Notes under the pieces: model-generated
What the model was told of the DNA's origin: nothing
What the model saw: only the letters and a program-made list of their open reading frames with translations
Databases searched by the model: none
Shown: positions 40,150 through 53,700 of the stretch, in pieces
Layout of the letters: each line of letters opens with the position of its first letter
Numbering within the stretch: position 1 is the stretch's first letter
DNA from: Scolanthus callimorphus
Taxonomy: Eukaryota; Cnidaria; Anthozoa; Actiniaria; Edwardsiidae
Direction of reading: 5' to 3'
Length of the DNA: 64,000 bases
Assembly (NCBI GenBank): GCA_033964015.1
Contig: CM066923.1
Coordinates: 4,078,978-4,142,977 of the forward strand
Translations under genes and position numbers: made by a program

Positions 40150-42554
40150 GTAAGAATGTGAGAGAGTTTTTATTTCCAAACAACTGCGACAGAAAATTCT
40201 CCTTCATGAAGTCTATGGATGATAAGGCCTACCTTCGACCAGGCACATCAGGTAAATATTTTGTATAGAAAAAATTGATTACTCTGAATCGAGTCTATGT
40301 TGATTCACATGGTAACTATTCATGGAAAATAGTTATCACTGCAATGTTTCAAATTGTAGACAATGCTTGATGCTGATCATGCGTATTTTCACCCTTCTTT
40401 GTGAATATAAGGATTTTTTTAAAGTTGTTAAAACCGGCATCTTTTTTTTCTTGACAGGTTTTAGTGCAAATGCACATATCGTAATATTTTGCTTGTTTTC
40501 TTAATAGAGGGGTTCGAGAAGACCCGAAATGTCAAGATCCTCACACTTGCCGATGAAGGTGCGCGACAATTGCCAAAATATGACTGGCCGGAAAAAATGG
40601 TCTACCAAACTCCTGCAACACATAGGATAATGACAAAGAAGGTCGAAACAATGAACGACGGATCAGAAAAACTGGTAACTGAGAATGATGATCATATTGT
40701 TATTGTGAGACCTAAAGCATATGTTCCTTCTTCCGGTACTACCTGGGCGAATGAAACGCACAGACTTAGATGTGAATATCCTGATGTACACGAAGTGCCA
40801 CCCGAGGATCTATCAGTGAAATACTCGTCTCAATTTCGTCAGTTCTGTGCAGAAGTACATGGTGATGTTCATCTTCTAGCTGAAATGACCATGCAGGATG
40901 ATCTAGAAAAGATGACAAATTCAAGTAGCTGTGTTCACCGCGACTATGAATGTAAAAGATTGACTCATTTTGTCAAGCGCATTGATATTCACTCTGTCGT
41001 CGTTGAAATAAAGAAGACGGAAATAAGCACTGTAGAAAATGAAAAAGTAGAGAGTATAAAACGTTCGTTAATTCCCCTAACGAATAACTGCAATAAGTTG
41101 ATACAGCAGTTTGAAAGCAGCAAACGACCAGCCATCGAAGCATATAATGAACTGCAAGCACAAGCGCAAGAAATATTGGACTGCTTGAAGTCCCTACGAT
41201 TGCCTCAAGTAAAGCCGCGTTGGGCTGAATTTACTGATGCCGGACCAGGTGTTGGAGTCAACAATATTGATGTCAAATTCAGAAGTGCTGAACTTGACAG
41301 GATCTATGATCGTGACTATCGTATCCGTGTACATCGCTCACGAGGAGACTCTGGGCAAAATGAAGCCGAGAGGACCAACTCTGCTATTGGGGACTCTGTA
41401 GTTGATGGTGCTACCCTCAATTGGGAACACTTTAAACGTTTCCAAGACATGTCAGAGGATGCGATTGCGAATTTGACTCTTCAGGATTATGAAAAGCATG
41501 AAGAACAACGCATGGAAAAGAATGCCTGGAGAGTAACCAGCCAACTTGCTGAACGTATTGATGGTGCTCCTGTTCTGTCCGATTACATTCACGCAAGTGT
41601 TTCAGAACGTGCAGAAGACTCTTTCTTTTTCAATGGTGAATACCTTTCAGAGTACACGAAAAAATCAATTAACAGCAAAAATGAGGTGCCCGGATCAGCA
41701 TATATCGGGAAAATCCTGGATTTCCATGAAAAGCATGTCGAGTCAGGGGAGCTTTATTCCGAATTTTTGAAAGGATCGTGCAACGAAAGAGATGGTTCAT
41801 TGTGCAAACATTGCTGTGCAACAGATGGAACTGCGGAGATCAACTGGACTGGACCTGCAACTGAAAAAATACCCCGACCAATTCCAGATCGATCTGCACT
41901 TCCTGAATTTAAATATATGAGCGTTCATACTTCTTCCAATATTGATGAAAATGGCAAAGAGCGTATTCCTGATGATTGGCAGCCTCGTTCCAATATAAAG
42001 AAGCTCTTTGAGCAAGGGAAGTTGTCAAATGACGCTACTATCAAAGAATTTTCCTCCACGTTTATTGTAGATGAAAAACTGGTTAAGAACTATATCGAGC
42101 ACTTATCAAATCTGCAAAGTGTCAATGAGATCCGGAAGCAAGAGAGAAGAAAGGAAAAGCAAGATCGAGCCTTAAAAGATGTACATGGCTATGACTGGAA
42201 AACACTTGTAGAAAAGGGAGAACTTCACACTCTGAAAGTCCCCGAGTTAGACAATACATTGAACATAATAAGCTTTGCAGGAAAGGAAAGAAAATCGACA
42301 AGATCAAGCGAATCACAATGCACTACTATGAAATGGCAAAGGGATCTACGTTTCCTTCAACTATCTGTGTTAGTGAGGACAGCGGTAGCGATGAGAGTGA
42401 CAGTGATAACGACCTTGTACTGTATGAAAGTGAAGAAAGCGACAGTGAATCAGACATTGAAGAATATCCCACTAGAGAAACACCAGAATGCACAACAAGA
42501 AGTGGCCGTAGAGTGGGGCACTGGTCCACAAGATATTCTGATTTCATTCCGTGA
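40150..42554 (+). CDS. putative DDE/RNase H-fold transposase of the 4-kb element
   Basis: Two exons. The first ends at 40251 (donor GTAAAT) and holds FSFMKSMDDKAYLRPGTS. The second starts at 40508 (acceptor TTTTCTTAATAG) and continues in phase to a stop. Candidate acidic triad: Asp in MDDKAY (40218-40223), Asp in FTDAGPGVGVNN (about 41231-41266) and Glu in SGQNEAERTNSAIGD (about 41352-41396). A Cys cluster CKHCC lies at 41803. Near 42257 a single base appears lost. The longer frame runs to 42561 with poor composition, whereas the neighbouring frame gives a SAP-like stretch (YIEHNKLCRKGKKIDKI) and an acidic Ser/Asp/Glu tail ending at 42554. The N terminus is not defined. By inference this is the enzyme that moves the element; I do not recognise the superfamily. 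Confidence 0.65.
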
Positions 42555-42788
42555 TATATAGAGGTATATATTTAAGGAGGCTGGGGGTGGGTCACTGCAA
42601 ATATAAAGTTATATGGGGGTGGGTTAAGATTGAACTAATGAACTTAAAGGGGTGGGTCACGTGTTTTATTTAACGCTAAAACAAAAAAAATCCCCCCCAC
42701 CCCCGCACATAAATAATGACCGGTCCCTAAAATTTCACGTTAGTCATGTTTTTTTAGGTTTTGTGTATATCTGCATAGACATAAAATG

Positions 42789-43353
42789 TTAAAGTGCATA
42801 TGAAACGAAATCTTTTTTTGGATCTCTGGATGGATCATTGTTAGACAAACATCCTGACCAAGTTTGAGAAAGATTTGATAAATAGCCGCGAAGCTATGCG
42901 CTTGCAAAGTCACGAGTTTTGTGGCTAGCTAATTTGCATGCGAGCAATGTAATTTGACGCATCATTTTGTTTGCTTCTGTACAAAGATTATGACCGCGAT
43001 CACGCTAAAAACCTAACTTGCATACTATAGAAGTCTTATAAACATTACAAAACCGTTTGGTTAGGGAGATAAAAATGTTTTCCTTGAGCTGTCTTTATTT
43101 GAATTCCCTGCTGCATGTCTGAAGGGCAGAAAAAAACAAATTCGTCATTTTCTTTAATCTCGACTTTTAGTGTAGAAACAAAATTACGTCACGAAACAGT
43201 GTCATCTGATATCCTGAATGCCTAATGTGCTAGCCAAAGATCACAGCAAAATACGTAACTTCGAACTGTCATAACTTCGCAGCATTTTACCGAAATTCTT
43301 TTAAACTTGTGTTGAATAATGTAAAAACTGATGTCGTTTCATATGCACTTTAA
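42789..43353. mobile_element. piggyBac-like MITE with TTAA duplication
   Basis: AGTGCATATGAAACGA at 42793 and TCGTTTCATATGCACT ending at 43349 are inverse ends; TTAA flanks both. 557 bp, no ORF. Confidence 0.85.
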
Positions 43354-43449
43354 GCTAAACATAACTACTTATTTGCAGGTAAACCGGGAAATTTTTTAGC
43401 TCGCCAACCCTACCCCCGAGGTACCCTGTCTTATGTAAACGGGCCCTAA

Positions 43450-45350
43450 GAATCTTGCACTGGGATAAACCTAGAAGTTTCGAAGCATGGATGCGAGGGT
43501 GGTGTTCTAAAACAACAGAAAATGGTTTATTCAGTACTCAGAAGACCATCCTCGCAGTGATGCTTGAATGTCAATGATATCAGAAGTGGTCTAATGAGGT
43601 CTCCCCTCGCTAAACAAAGCAGCCCACTCACCGTCGGATACCCCTAGAATCCCAGCACGGCAACACTACCAAAAATAATATTCTATGGATGGTTCCAGCT
43701 ACCAGCATACCGGCATGCAGTGCGTCTATTGGAGTGTTTGTGGCGCTATTATGACCGCATTTGTTATTCATGAGTTTATGGGCACTTTAGTCTTCAGAGT
43801 GATGTTATGGAGTGCACAGCGAATAATAGTCTTATTCTGGCCCATTCGAAAGATATATTTTGATTCAGATTTGATTTTCGCTAGCCATTTCACAAATATC
43901 AAAGGAGCAATACAGCTGCCAGTTTCTAATTTTCTTGCCATTTGCCGCCTTCAATACAGACTTTGCATGGCAACGCAAAAAGTTAACTCTATAAATATCG
44001 GACAATGTCTTCATCAATGTTTTCATTCACGGGGGTTTTACTAAACGTAGTAAAATTATTATTTTTGGAAGTCAGAAATATTCAAAGTTTGCAGGACCGG
44101 CGCTAAAGTCTATAAATTCATCACGGCAAAACATGTTTATCAGAGTCTAAGTGCCGCAAAAAGAAAAAAAAGCAGAAATACGCGGTCCCCCCCTCCCCCC
44201 CAAAAAAGAAAAATTTTATTGTTCCCATGCTGGGATTTTAGAGGAATCTTGATATAATATCAATGAGTAACTAAATACGTCTTTGTGTAAGATTACTGAA
44301 CTAGAATGTTAGCTTTACAGTTTACGATTCAGCGAGGGTTCGTTATTCATTGTGAGTCACTAATTAATGCAACTATTAGATTTAATTCAATTAAACTAAC
44401 TAGATGTTCTCTTTAATTTTCCAAACCTGAAACAGAAAAAGGCAGAAAGAGATTAATTATTCATGAAGGTCAGGTTTCGTTAGCAAACTTTCAAAGCTTC
44501 TTTAAGAACCAAACATCAAATAAAATGAATTTTAAACAGAATAGTTCTTTTTCCAAGAAAAAAAAACTACACAACTAGATAAATTTTGTTATGACCCTAA
44601 AAATAACCGCGCCTTGACGCGAGGCAGAGGCAATGTTCACGTTGTTCACAAATGAGTAACGAAAAAGGAACCCCCGTCCTATTTCAGGCACCATATGGAC
44701 CAAAATCGTGTCACGCGCTAAATTGCAAGTTCACTGGCTCCTGTCTCAAGGATCGTCACATTACGCCGGACGAAACAACGCCATTTGTTCATCACGCCTT
44801 TCCGGGTAACATCATTGCGCGCCGTGCCATGACAATGCAAAATTATTGGTTCTCGGGCAATAAATCATTGCGATTGGTGGTCGTCGATTTCATGTCGCGA
44901 CCATGCCGTGAGTTTGCCGCGACCTTTTCATGACGTCATACGAAAACCGCGCTATCCTATCTAGAAAGAGCGGGTTTCAGGAAAACTAAACGCAAATACA
45001 AAACTACTAGCCAATCAGGAGTGGATCAACAACAAACCAATCAGGAGACGAAGAAAATCAGACTTGCGTTTAGTAATGACGTGAGCAATGGCGCGTTTTG
45101 ATTTAGTTTGCAATTTGATTGGCCGAAAAAGAAAAAACTTTGCTCTCAACCAATAGAAACGATGACTAAACGCAAGTCTAACTTATTTCGACGGTCATCT
45201 GAAACCTGCTCTAATATTGGGAAGGTGCATTCTTAAGTCGATAATAAACGAAAGCAAAATATAAAAAAAAAAAAAAACAAACAAATAAACAGACAAGAGA
45301 AATAATATCAGATACAGTTGTTTTGTTATTTACAACTGTTTCACTTCAGA
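43450..45350. other. non-coding stretch, no gene seen
   Basis: Single short ORFs only. One inverted pair, AGCGGGTTTCAG at 44968 and CTGAAACCTGCT at 45200-45211, with ACTAAACGCAA arms, marks a probable 245-bp MITE. Confidence 0.55.
44968..45212. mobile_element. probable MITE
   Basis: Inverse ends AGCGGGTTTCAG/CTGAAACCTGCT and internal AAACGCAA/TTGCGTTT repeats. Target duplication not clear. Confidence 0.45.
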
Positions 45351-47820
45351 TACTGTAATACCAGACTACAGACAGCAGACTACAGGGTCCTATTGCACAT
45401 ACTGGTCCTTGTAACGTCACTCTAGGGAAACACTAATGCATTCTACAGTCATATTCAGCGATGAGTTCAACACTGAAATACCAGACTACAGACAGCGGAC
45501 TATAGTGTCCTATTGTACACACCGGTCCTTGTAACGTCACTGTAGGGAAACACTTATGCACTCTACAGTCATATTCAGCTATGAGTTCAACACTGAAATA
45601 ACAGACTACAGAGAGCGGACTATAGGGTCCTATTGTACACACCGGTCCTCGTAACGTCACTGTAGGGAAACACTTATGCATTCTACAGTCATATTCAGCG
45701 ATGAGTTCAACAGTGAAATACCCGACTACAGAGAGCGGACTATAGGGTCCTATTGTACACACCGGTCCTTGTAACGTCACTGTAGAGAAACACTTGTGCA
45801 TTCTACAGTCATATTGAGCTATGATTTCAACACTGAAATACCAGACTACAGACAGCGGACTATAGGGTCCTATTGCACACACCGGTCCTTGTAACGTCAC
45901 TGTAGGGAAACACTTATGCATTCTACAGTCATATTCAGCGATGAGTTCAACACTGAAATACCAGACTACAGACAGCAGACTATAGGGTCCTATTGCACAC
46001 ACCGGTCCTTGTAACGTCACTGTAGAGAAACACTTATGCATTCTACAGTCATATTCAGCTATGAGTTCAACACTGAAATACCAGACTACAGAGAGCGGAC
46101 TATAGGGTCCTATTGCACACACCGGTCCTTGTAACGTCACTGTAGAGAAACACTTATGCATTCTACAGTCATATTCAGCTATGAGTTCAACACTGAAATA
46201 CCAGACTACAGAGAGCGGACTATAGGGTCCTATTGCACACACCGGTCCTTGTAACGTCACTGTAGGGAAACACTTATGCATTCTACAGTCATATTCAGCT
46301 ATGAGTTCAACACTGAAATACCAGACTACAGAGAGCGGACTATAGGGTCCTATTGCACACACCGGTCCTTCTAACGTCACTGTAGGGAAACACTTATGCA
46401 TTCTACAGTCATATTCAGCGATGAGTTCAACACTGAAATACCAGACTACAGGGAGCGGACTATAGGGTCCTATTGTAAACACCGGTCCTTGTAACGTCAC
46501 CGTAGAGAAACACTTATGCATTCTACAGTCATATTCAGCGATGAGTTCAACACTGAAATACCAGACTACAGGGAGCGGACTATAGGGTCCTATTACACAC
46601 ACCGGTCCTCGTAACGTCACTGTAGGGAAACACTTATGCATTCTATAGTCATATTCAGCTATGATTTCAACACTGAAATACCAGACTACAGACAGCGGAC
46701 TATAGGGTCCTATTGCACACACTGGTCCTTGTAACGTCACTGTAGGGAAACACTTATGCATTCTACAGTCATATTCAGCTATGATTTCAACACTGAAATA
46801 CCAGACTACAGACAGCGGACTATAGGGTCCTATTGTACACACGGTCCTTGTAACGTCACTGTAGGGAAACACTTATGCATTCTAAAGTCATATTCAGCTA
46901 TGAGTTCAACACTGAAATACCAGACTACAGAATGCGGACTATAGGGTCCTATTGTAAACACCGGTCCTTGTAACGTCACCGTAGAGAAACACTTATGCAC
47001 TCTACAGTCATATTTAGCTATGAGTTCAACACTGAAATACCAGACTACAGGGAGCGGACTATGGGGTCCTATTGTACACACCGGTCCTTGTAACGTCACT
47101 GTAGGGAAACACTTATGCATTCTACAGTCATATTCAGCTATGATTTCAACACTGAAATACCAGACTACAGACAGCGTACTATAGGGTCCTATTGCACACA
47201 CCGGTCCTTGTAACGTCACTGTAGAGAAACACTTGTGCATTCTACAGTCATATTGAGCTATGATTTCAACACAGAAATACCAGACTACCGGGAGCGTACT
47301 TTAGGGTCCTATTGCACACACCGGTCCTCGTAACGTCACTGTAGAGAAACACTTGTGCAATCTACAGTCATATTCAGTTATGAGTTCAACACTGAAATAC
47401 CAGACTACAGACAGCGGACTATAGGGTCCTATTGCACACACCGGTCCTTGTAACGTCACTGTAGGGAAACACTTATGCATTCTACAGTCATATTCAGCAA
47501 TGAGTTCAACACTGAAATACCAGACTACAGACAGCGGACTATAGGGTCCTATTGCACACACCGGTCCTTATAACGTCACTGTGGGGAAACACTAATGTAT
47601 TCTACACTCATATTCAGCTATGAGTTCAACACTGAAATACCAGACTACAGAGAGCGGACTATAGGGTCCTATTGTACACACCGGTCCTCGTAACGTCACT
47701 GTAGGAAAACACTTATGCATTCTACAGTCATATTCAGCGATGAGTTCAACACTGAAATACCAGACTACAGACAGCGGACATTAGGGTCCTATTGTACACA
47801 CTGGTCCTTATAACGTCACT

Positions 47821-50700
47821 GTGGGGAAACACTAATGTATTCTACACTCATATTCAGCTATGAGTTCAACACTGAAATACCAGACTACAGACAGCGGACT
47901 ATAGGGTCCTATTGTACACACCGGTCCTCGTAACGTCACTGTAGGAAAACACTTATGCATTCTACAGTCATATTCAGCAATGAGTTCAACACTGAAATAC
48001 CAGACTACAGACAGCGGACTATAGGGTCCTATTGTACACACTGGTCCTTGTAAAGTCAATGTAGGGAAACACTTATACATTCTACAGTCATATTCAGCTA
48101 TGAGTTCAACACTGAAATAACAGACTACAGACAACAGACTATAGGGTCCTATTGTACACACCGGTCTATGTAACGTCACTGTAGAGAAACACTTGTGCAT
48201 TCTAAAGTCATATTCAGCTATGAGTTCAACACTGAAATACCAGACTACAGACAGCGGACTATAGTGTCCTATTACACACACCGGTCCTCGTAACGTCACT
48301 GTAGGGAAACACTTATGCATTCTACAGTCATATTCAGCTATGATTTCAACACTGAAATACCAGACTACAGACAGCGGACTATAGGGTCCTATTGCACACA
48401 CTGGTCCTTGTAACGTCACTGTAGGGAAACACTTATGCATTCTACAGTCATATTCAGCTATGATTTCAACACTGAAATACCAGACTACAGACAGCGGACT
48501 ATAGGGTCCTATTGTACACACCGGTCCTTGTAACGTCACTGTAGGGAAACACTTATGCATTCTACAGTCATATTCAGCTATGAGTTCAACACTGAAATAC
48601 CAGACTACAGAATGCGGACTATAGGGTCCTATTGTAAACACCGGTCCTTGTAACGTCACCGTAGAGAAACACTTATGCATTCTACAGTCATATTCAGCTA
48701 TGAGTTCAACACTGAAATACCAGACTACAGGGAGCGGACTATGGGGTCCTATTGTACACACCGGTCCTTGTAACGTCACTGTAGGGAAACACTTATGCAT
48801 TCTACAGTCATATTCAGCTATGATTTCAACACTGAAATACCAGACTACAGACAGCGTACTATAGGGTCCTATTGCACACACCGGTCCTTGTAACGTCACT
48901 GTAGAGAAACACTTGTGCATTCTACAGTCATATTGAGCTATGATTTCAACACTGAAATACCAGACTACCGGGAGCGTACTTTAGGGTCCTATTGCACACA
49001 CCGGTCCTCGTAACGTCACTGTAGAGAAACACTTGTGCATTCTACAGTCATATTCAGCTATGAGTTCAACACTGAAATACCAGACTACAGACAGCGGACT
49101 ATAGGGTCCTATTGCACACACCGGTCCTTGTAACGTCACTGTAGGGAAACACTTATGCATTCTACAGTCATATTCAGCGATGAGTTCAACACTGAAATAC
49201 CAGACTACAGACAGCGGACATTAGGGTCCTATTGTACACACTGGTCCTTATAACGTCACTGTGGGGAAACACTAATGTATTCTACACTCATATTCAGCTA
49301 TGAGTTCAACACTGAAATACCAGACTACAGACAGCGGACTATAGGGTCCTATTGTACACACCGGTCCTCGTAACGTCACTGTAGGAAAACACTTATGCAT
49401 TCTACAGTCATATTCAGCAATGAGTTCAACACTGAAATACCAGACTACAGACAGCGGACTATAGGGTCCTATTGTACACACTGGTCCTTGTAAAGTCAAT
49501 GTAGGGAAACACTTATACATTCTACAGTCATATTCAGCTATGAGTTCAACACTGAAATAACAGACTACAGACAACAGACTATAGGGTCCTATTGTACACA
49601 CCGGTCTATGTAACGTCACTGTAGAGAAACACTTGTGCATTCTAAAGTCATATTCAGCTATGAGTTCAACACTGAAATACCAGACTACAGACAGCGGACT
49701 ATAGTGTCCTATTACACACACCGGTCCTCGTAACGTCACTGTAGGGAAACACTTATGCATTCTACAGTCATATTCAGCTATGATTTCAACACTGAAATAC
49801 CAGACTACAGACAGCGGACTATAGGGTCCTATTGCACACACTGGTCCTTGTAACGTCACTGTAGGGAAACACTTATGCATTCTACAGTCATATTCAGCTA
49901 TGATTTCAACACTGAAATACCAGACTACAGACAGCGGACTATAGGGTCCTATTGTACACACCGGTCCTTGTAACGTCACTGTAGGGAAACACTTATGCAT
50001 TCTACAGTCATATTCAGCTATGAGTTCAACACTGAAATACCAGACTACAGAATGCGGACTATAGGGTCCTATTGTAAACACCGGTCCTTGTAACGTCACC
50101 GTAGAGAAACACTTATGCATTCTACAGTCATATTCAGCTATGAGTTCAACACTGAAATACCAGACTACAGGGAGCGGACTATGGGGTCCTATTGTACACA
50201 CCGGTCCTTGTAACGTCACTGTAGGGAAACACTTATGCATTCTACAGTCATATTCAGCTATGATTTCAACACTGAAATACCAGACTACAGACAGCGTACT
50301 ATAGGGTCCTATTGCACACACCGGTCCTTGTAACGTCACTGTAGAGAAACACTTGTGCATTCTACAGTCATATTGAGCTATGATTTCAACACTGAAATAC
50401 CAGACTACCGGGAGCGTACTTTAGGGTCCTATTGCACACACCGGTCCTCGTAACGTCACTGTAGAGAAACACTTGTGCATTCTACAGTCATATTCAGCTA
50501 TGAGTTCAACACTGAAATACCAGACTACAGACAGCGGACTATAGGGTCCTATTGCACACACCGGTCCTTGTAACGTCACTGTAGGGAAACACTTATGCAT
50601 TCTACAGTCATATTCAGCGATGAGTTCAACACTGAAATACCAGACTACAGACAGCGGACATTAGGGTCCTATTGTACACACTGGTCCTTATAACGTCACT
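47821..50700. repeat. 1,440-bp (12-monomer) higher-order repeat, two near-identical copies
   Basis: 47821-49260 and 49261-50700 match line by line, including rare variants such as GTGGGGAAACACTAATGTAT and TAAAGTCAATGTAGGGAAAC. A third, 1,320-bp copy with one monomer missing follows from 50701, and partial ones upstream (from about 46850) and downstream (to about 53100). Confidence 0.93.
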
Positions 50701-53700
50701 GTGGGGAAACACTAATGTATTCTACACTCATATTCAGCTATGAGTTCAACACTGAAATACCAGACTAAAGACAGCGGACTATAGGGTCCTATTGTACACA
50801 CCGGTCCTTGTAACGTCACTGTAGAGAAACACTAATGCATTCTACAGTCATATTCAGCTATGAGTTCAACACTGAAATAACAGACTACAGACAACAGACT
50901 ATAGGGTCCTATTGTACACACCGGTCTATGTAACGTCACTGTAGAGAAACACTTGTGCATTCTAAAGTCATATTCAGCTATGAGTTCAACACTGAAATAC
51001 CAGACTACAGACAGCGGACTATAGGGTCCTATTGCACACACTGGTCCTTGTAACGTCACTGTAGGGAAACACTTATGCATTCTACAGTCATATTCAGCTA
51101 TGATTTCAACACTGAAATACCAGACTACAGACAGCGGACTATAGGGTCCTATTGCACACACTGGTCCTTGTAACGTCACTGTAGGGAAACACTTATGCAT
51201 TCTACAGTCATATTCAGCTATGATTTCAACACTGAAATACCAGACTACAGACAGCGGACTATAGGGTCCTATTGTACACACCGGTCCTTGTAACGTCACT
51301 GCAGGGAAACACTTATGCATTCTACAGTCATATTCAGCTATGAGTTCAACACTGAAATACCAGACTACAGAATGCGGACTATAGGGTCCTATTGTAAACA
51401 CCGGTCCTTGTAACGTCACCGTAGAGAAACACTTATGCATTCTACAGTCATATTCAGCTATGAGTTCAACACTGAAATACCAGACTACAGGGAGCGGACT
51501 ATGGGGTCCTATTGTACACACCGGTCCTTGTAACGTCACTGTAGGGAAACACTTATGCATTCTACAGTCATATTCAGCTATGATTTCAACACTGAAATAC
51601 CAGACTACAGACAGCGTACTATAGGGTCCTATTGCACACACCGGTCCTTGTAACGTCACTGTAGAGAAACACTTGTGCATTCTACAGTCATATTGAGCTA
51701 TGATTTCAACACTGAAATACCAGACTACCGGGAGCGTACTTTAGGGTCCTATTGCACACACCGGTCCTCGTAACGTCACTGTAGAGAAACACTTGTGCAT
51801 TCTACAGTCATATTCAGCTATGAGTTCAACACTGAAATACCAGACTACAGACAGCGGACTATAGGGTCCTATTGCACACACCGGTCCTTGTAACGTCACT
51901 GTAGGGAAACACTTATGCATTCTACAGTCATATTCAGTGTTGAGTCCAACACTGAAATACCAGACTAAGACAGCGGACTATAGGGTCCTATTGTACACAC
52001 CGGTCCTTGTAACGTCACCGTAGAGAAACACTAATGCATTCTACAGTCATATTCAGTGATGAGTCCAACTGAAATACCAGACTACAGACAGCGGACTATA
52101 GGGTCCTATTGTACACAGCGGTCCTCGTAGCGTCACTGTAGGGAAACACTTATGCATTCTACAGTCATATTCAGCTATGAGTTCAACACTGAAATACCTG
52201 ACTACAGACAGGGGACTATAGGGTCCTATTGCACACACCGGTCCTTGTAACGTCAATGTAGGGAAACACTTATGCATTCTACAGTCATATTTAGCTATGA
52301 TTTCAACACTGAAATACCAGACTACAGACAGCGGACTATAGGGTCCTATTCTACACACCGGTCTATGTAACGTCACTGTAGAGAAACACTTGTGCATTCT
52401 AAAGTCATATTCAGCTATGATTTCAACACTGAAATACCAGACTACAGACAGCGGACTATAGGGTCCTATTGCACACACTGGTCCTTGTAACGTCACTGTA
52501 GGGAAACACTTATGCATTCTACAGTCATATTCAGCTATGATTTCAACACTGAAATACCAGACTACAGACAGCGGACTATAGGGTCCTATTGTACACACCG
52601 GTCCTTGTAACGTCACTGTAGGGAAACACTTATGCATTCTACAGTCATATTCAGCTATGAGTTCAACACTGAAATACCAGACTACAGAATGCGGACTATA
52701 GGGTCCTATTGTAAACACCGGTCCTTGTAACGTCACCGTAGAGAAACACTTATGCATTCTACAGTCATATTCAGCTATGAGTTCAACACTGAAATACCAG
52801 ACTACAGGGAGCGGACATGGGGTCCTATTGTACACACCGGTCCTTGTAACGTCACTGTAGGGAAACACTTATGCATTCTACAGTCATATTCAGCTATGAT
52901 TTCAACACTGAAATACCAGACTACAGACAGCGTACTATAGAGTCCTATTGCACACACCGGTCCTTGTAACGTCACTGTAGAGAAACACTTGTGCATTCTA
53001 CAGTCATATTGAGCTATGATTTCAACACTGAAATACCAGACTACCGGGAGCGTACTTTAGGGTCCTATTGCACACACCGGTCCTCGTAACGTCACTGTAG
53101 AGAAACACTTGTGCATTCTACAGTCATATTCAGCTATGAGTTCAACACTGAAATACCAGACTACAGACAGCGGACTATAGGGTCCTATTGTACACACCGG
53201 TCCTTGTAACGTCACTGTAGGGAAACACTTATGCATTCTACAGTCATATTCAGTGTTGAGTCCAACACTGAAATACCAGACTACAGACAGCGGACTATAG
53301 GGTCCTATTGTACACACCGGTCCTTGTAACGTCACCGTAGAGAAACACTAATGCATTCTACAGTCATATTCAGTGATGAGTCCAACTGAAATACCAGACT
53401 ACAGACAGCGGACTATAGGGTCCTATTGTACACAGCGGTCCTCGTAGCGTCACTGTAGGGAAACACTTATGCATTCTACAGTCATATTCAGCTATGAGTT
53501 CAACACTGAAATACCAGACTACAGACAGGGGACTATAGGGTCCTATTGCACACACCGGTCCTTGTAACGTCAATGTAGGGAAACACTTATGCATTCTACA
53601 GTCATATTTAGCTATGATTTCAACACTGAAATACCAGACTACAGACACCGGACTATAGGGTCCTATTGTACACAGCGGTCCTTGTAACGTCACCGTAGGG

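Larger units (their letters stand above)
38707..42730. mobile_element. 4,018-bp DNA transposon, TIR 37 bp, TAA target duplication, superfamily unassigned
   Basis: GGGACCGGTCATTATTTATG and the following GTGCGGGGGTGGGGGGG-type run form a 37-bp inverted repeat at 38710-38746 and 42691-42727. TAA lies directly outside each end. Subterminal GGGGGTGGGTCA motifs recur at both ends on the + strand (38750-38835, 42588-42660). It carries two divergent genes. The TAA duplication recalls PIF/Harbinger (TWA), but the main protein does not look like a Harbinger transposase to me. Confidence 0.85.
38645..43447. mobile_element. older repeat split by later insertions
   Basis: Left fragment 38645-38709 (CCTCTTTACAT, GGTGCTTCGGGGGGTAGGGG) and right fragment about 43390-43447 (CCTACCCCCGAGGTACCCTG, ATGTAAACGGGCCC) are inverse ends of one non-autonomous element. 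The 4-kb transposon and the TTAA MITE both lie inside it. Confidence 0.6.

Noticed and set aside
42318..42554. Independent small acidic protein on the plus strand
   Set aside because: Better explained as the shifted C terminus of the transposase.
43685..44044. 119-residue ORF
   Set aside because: No recognisable domain, no splice context; composition like random AT-rich sequence.
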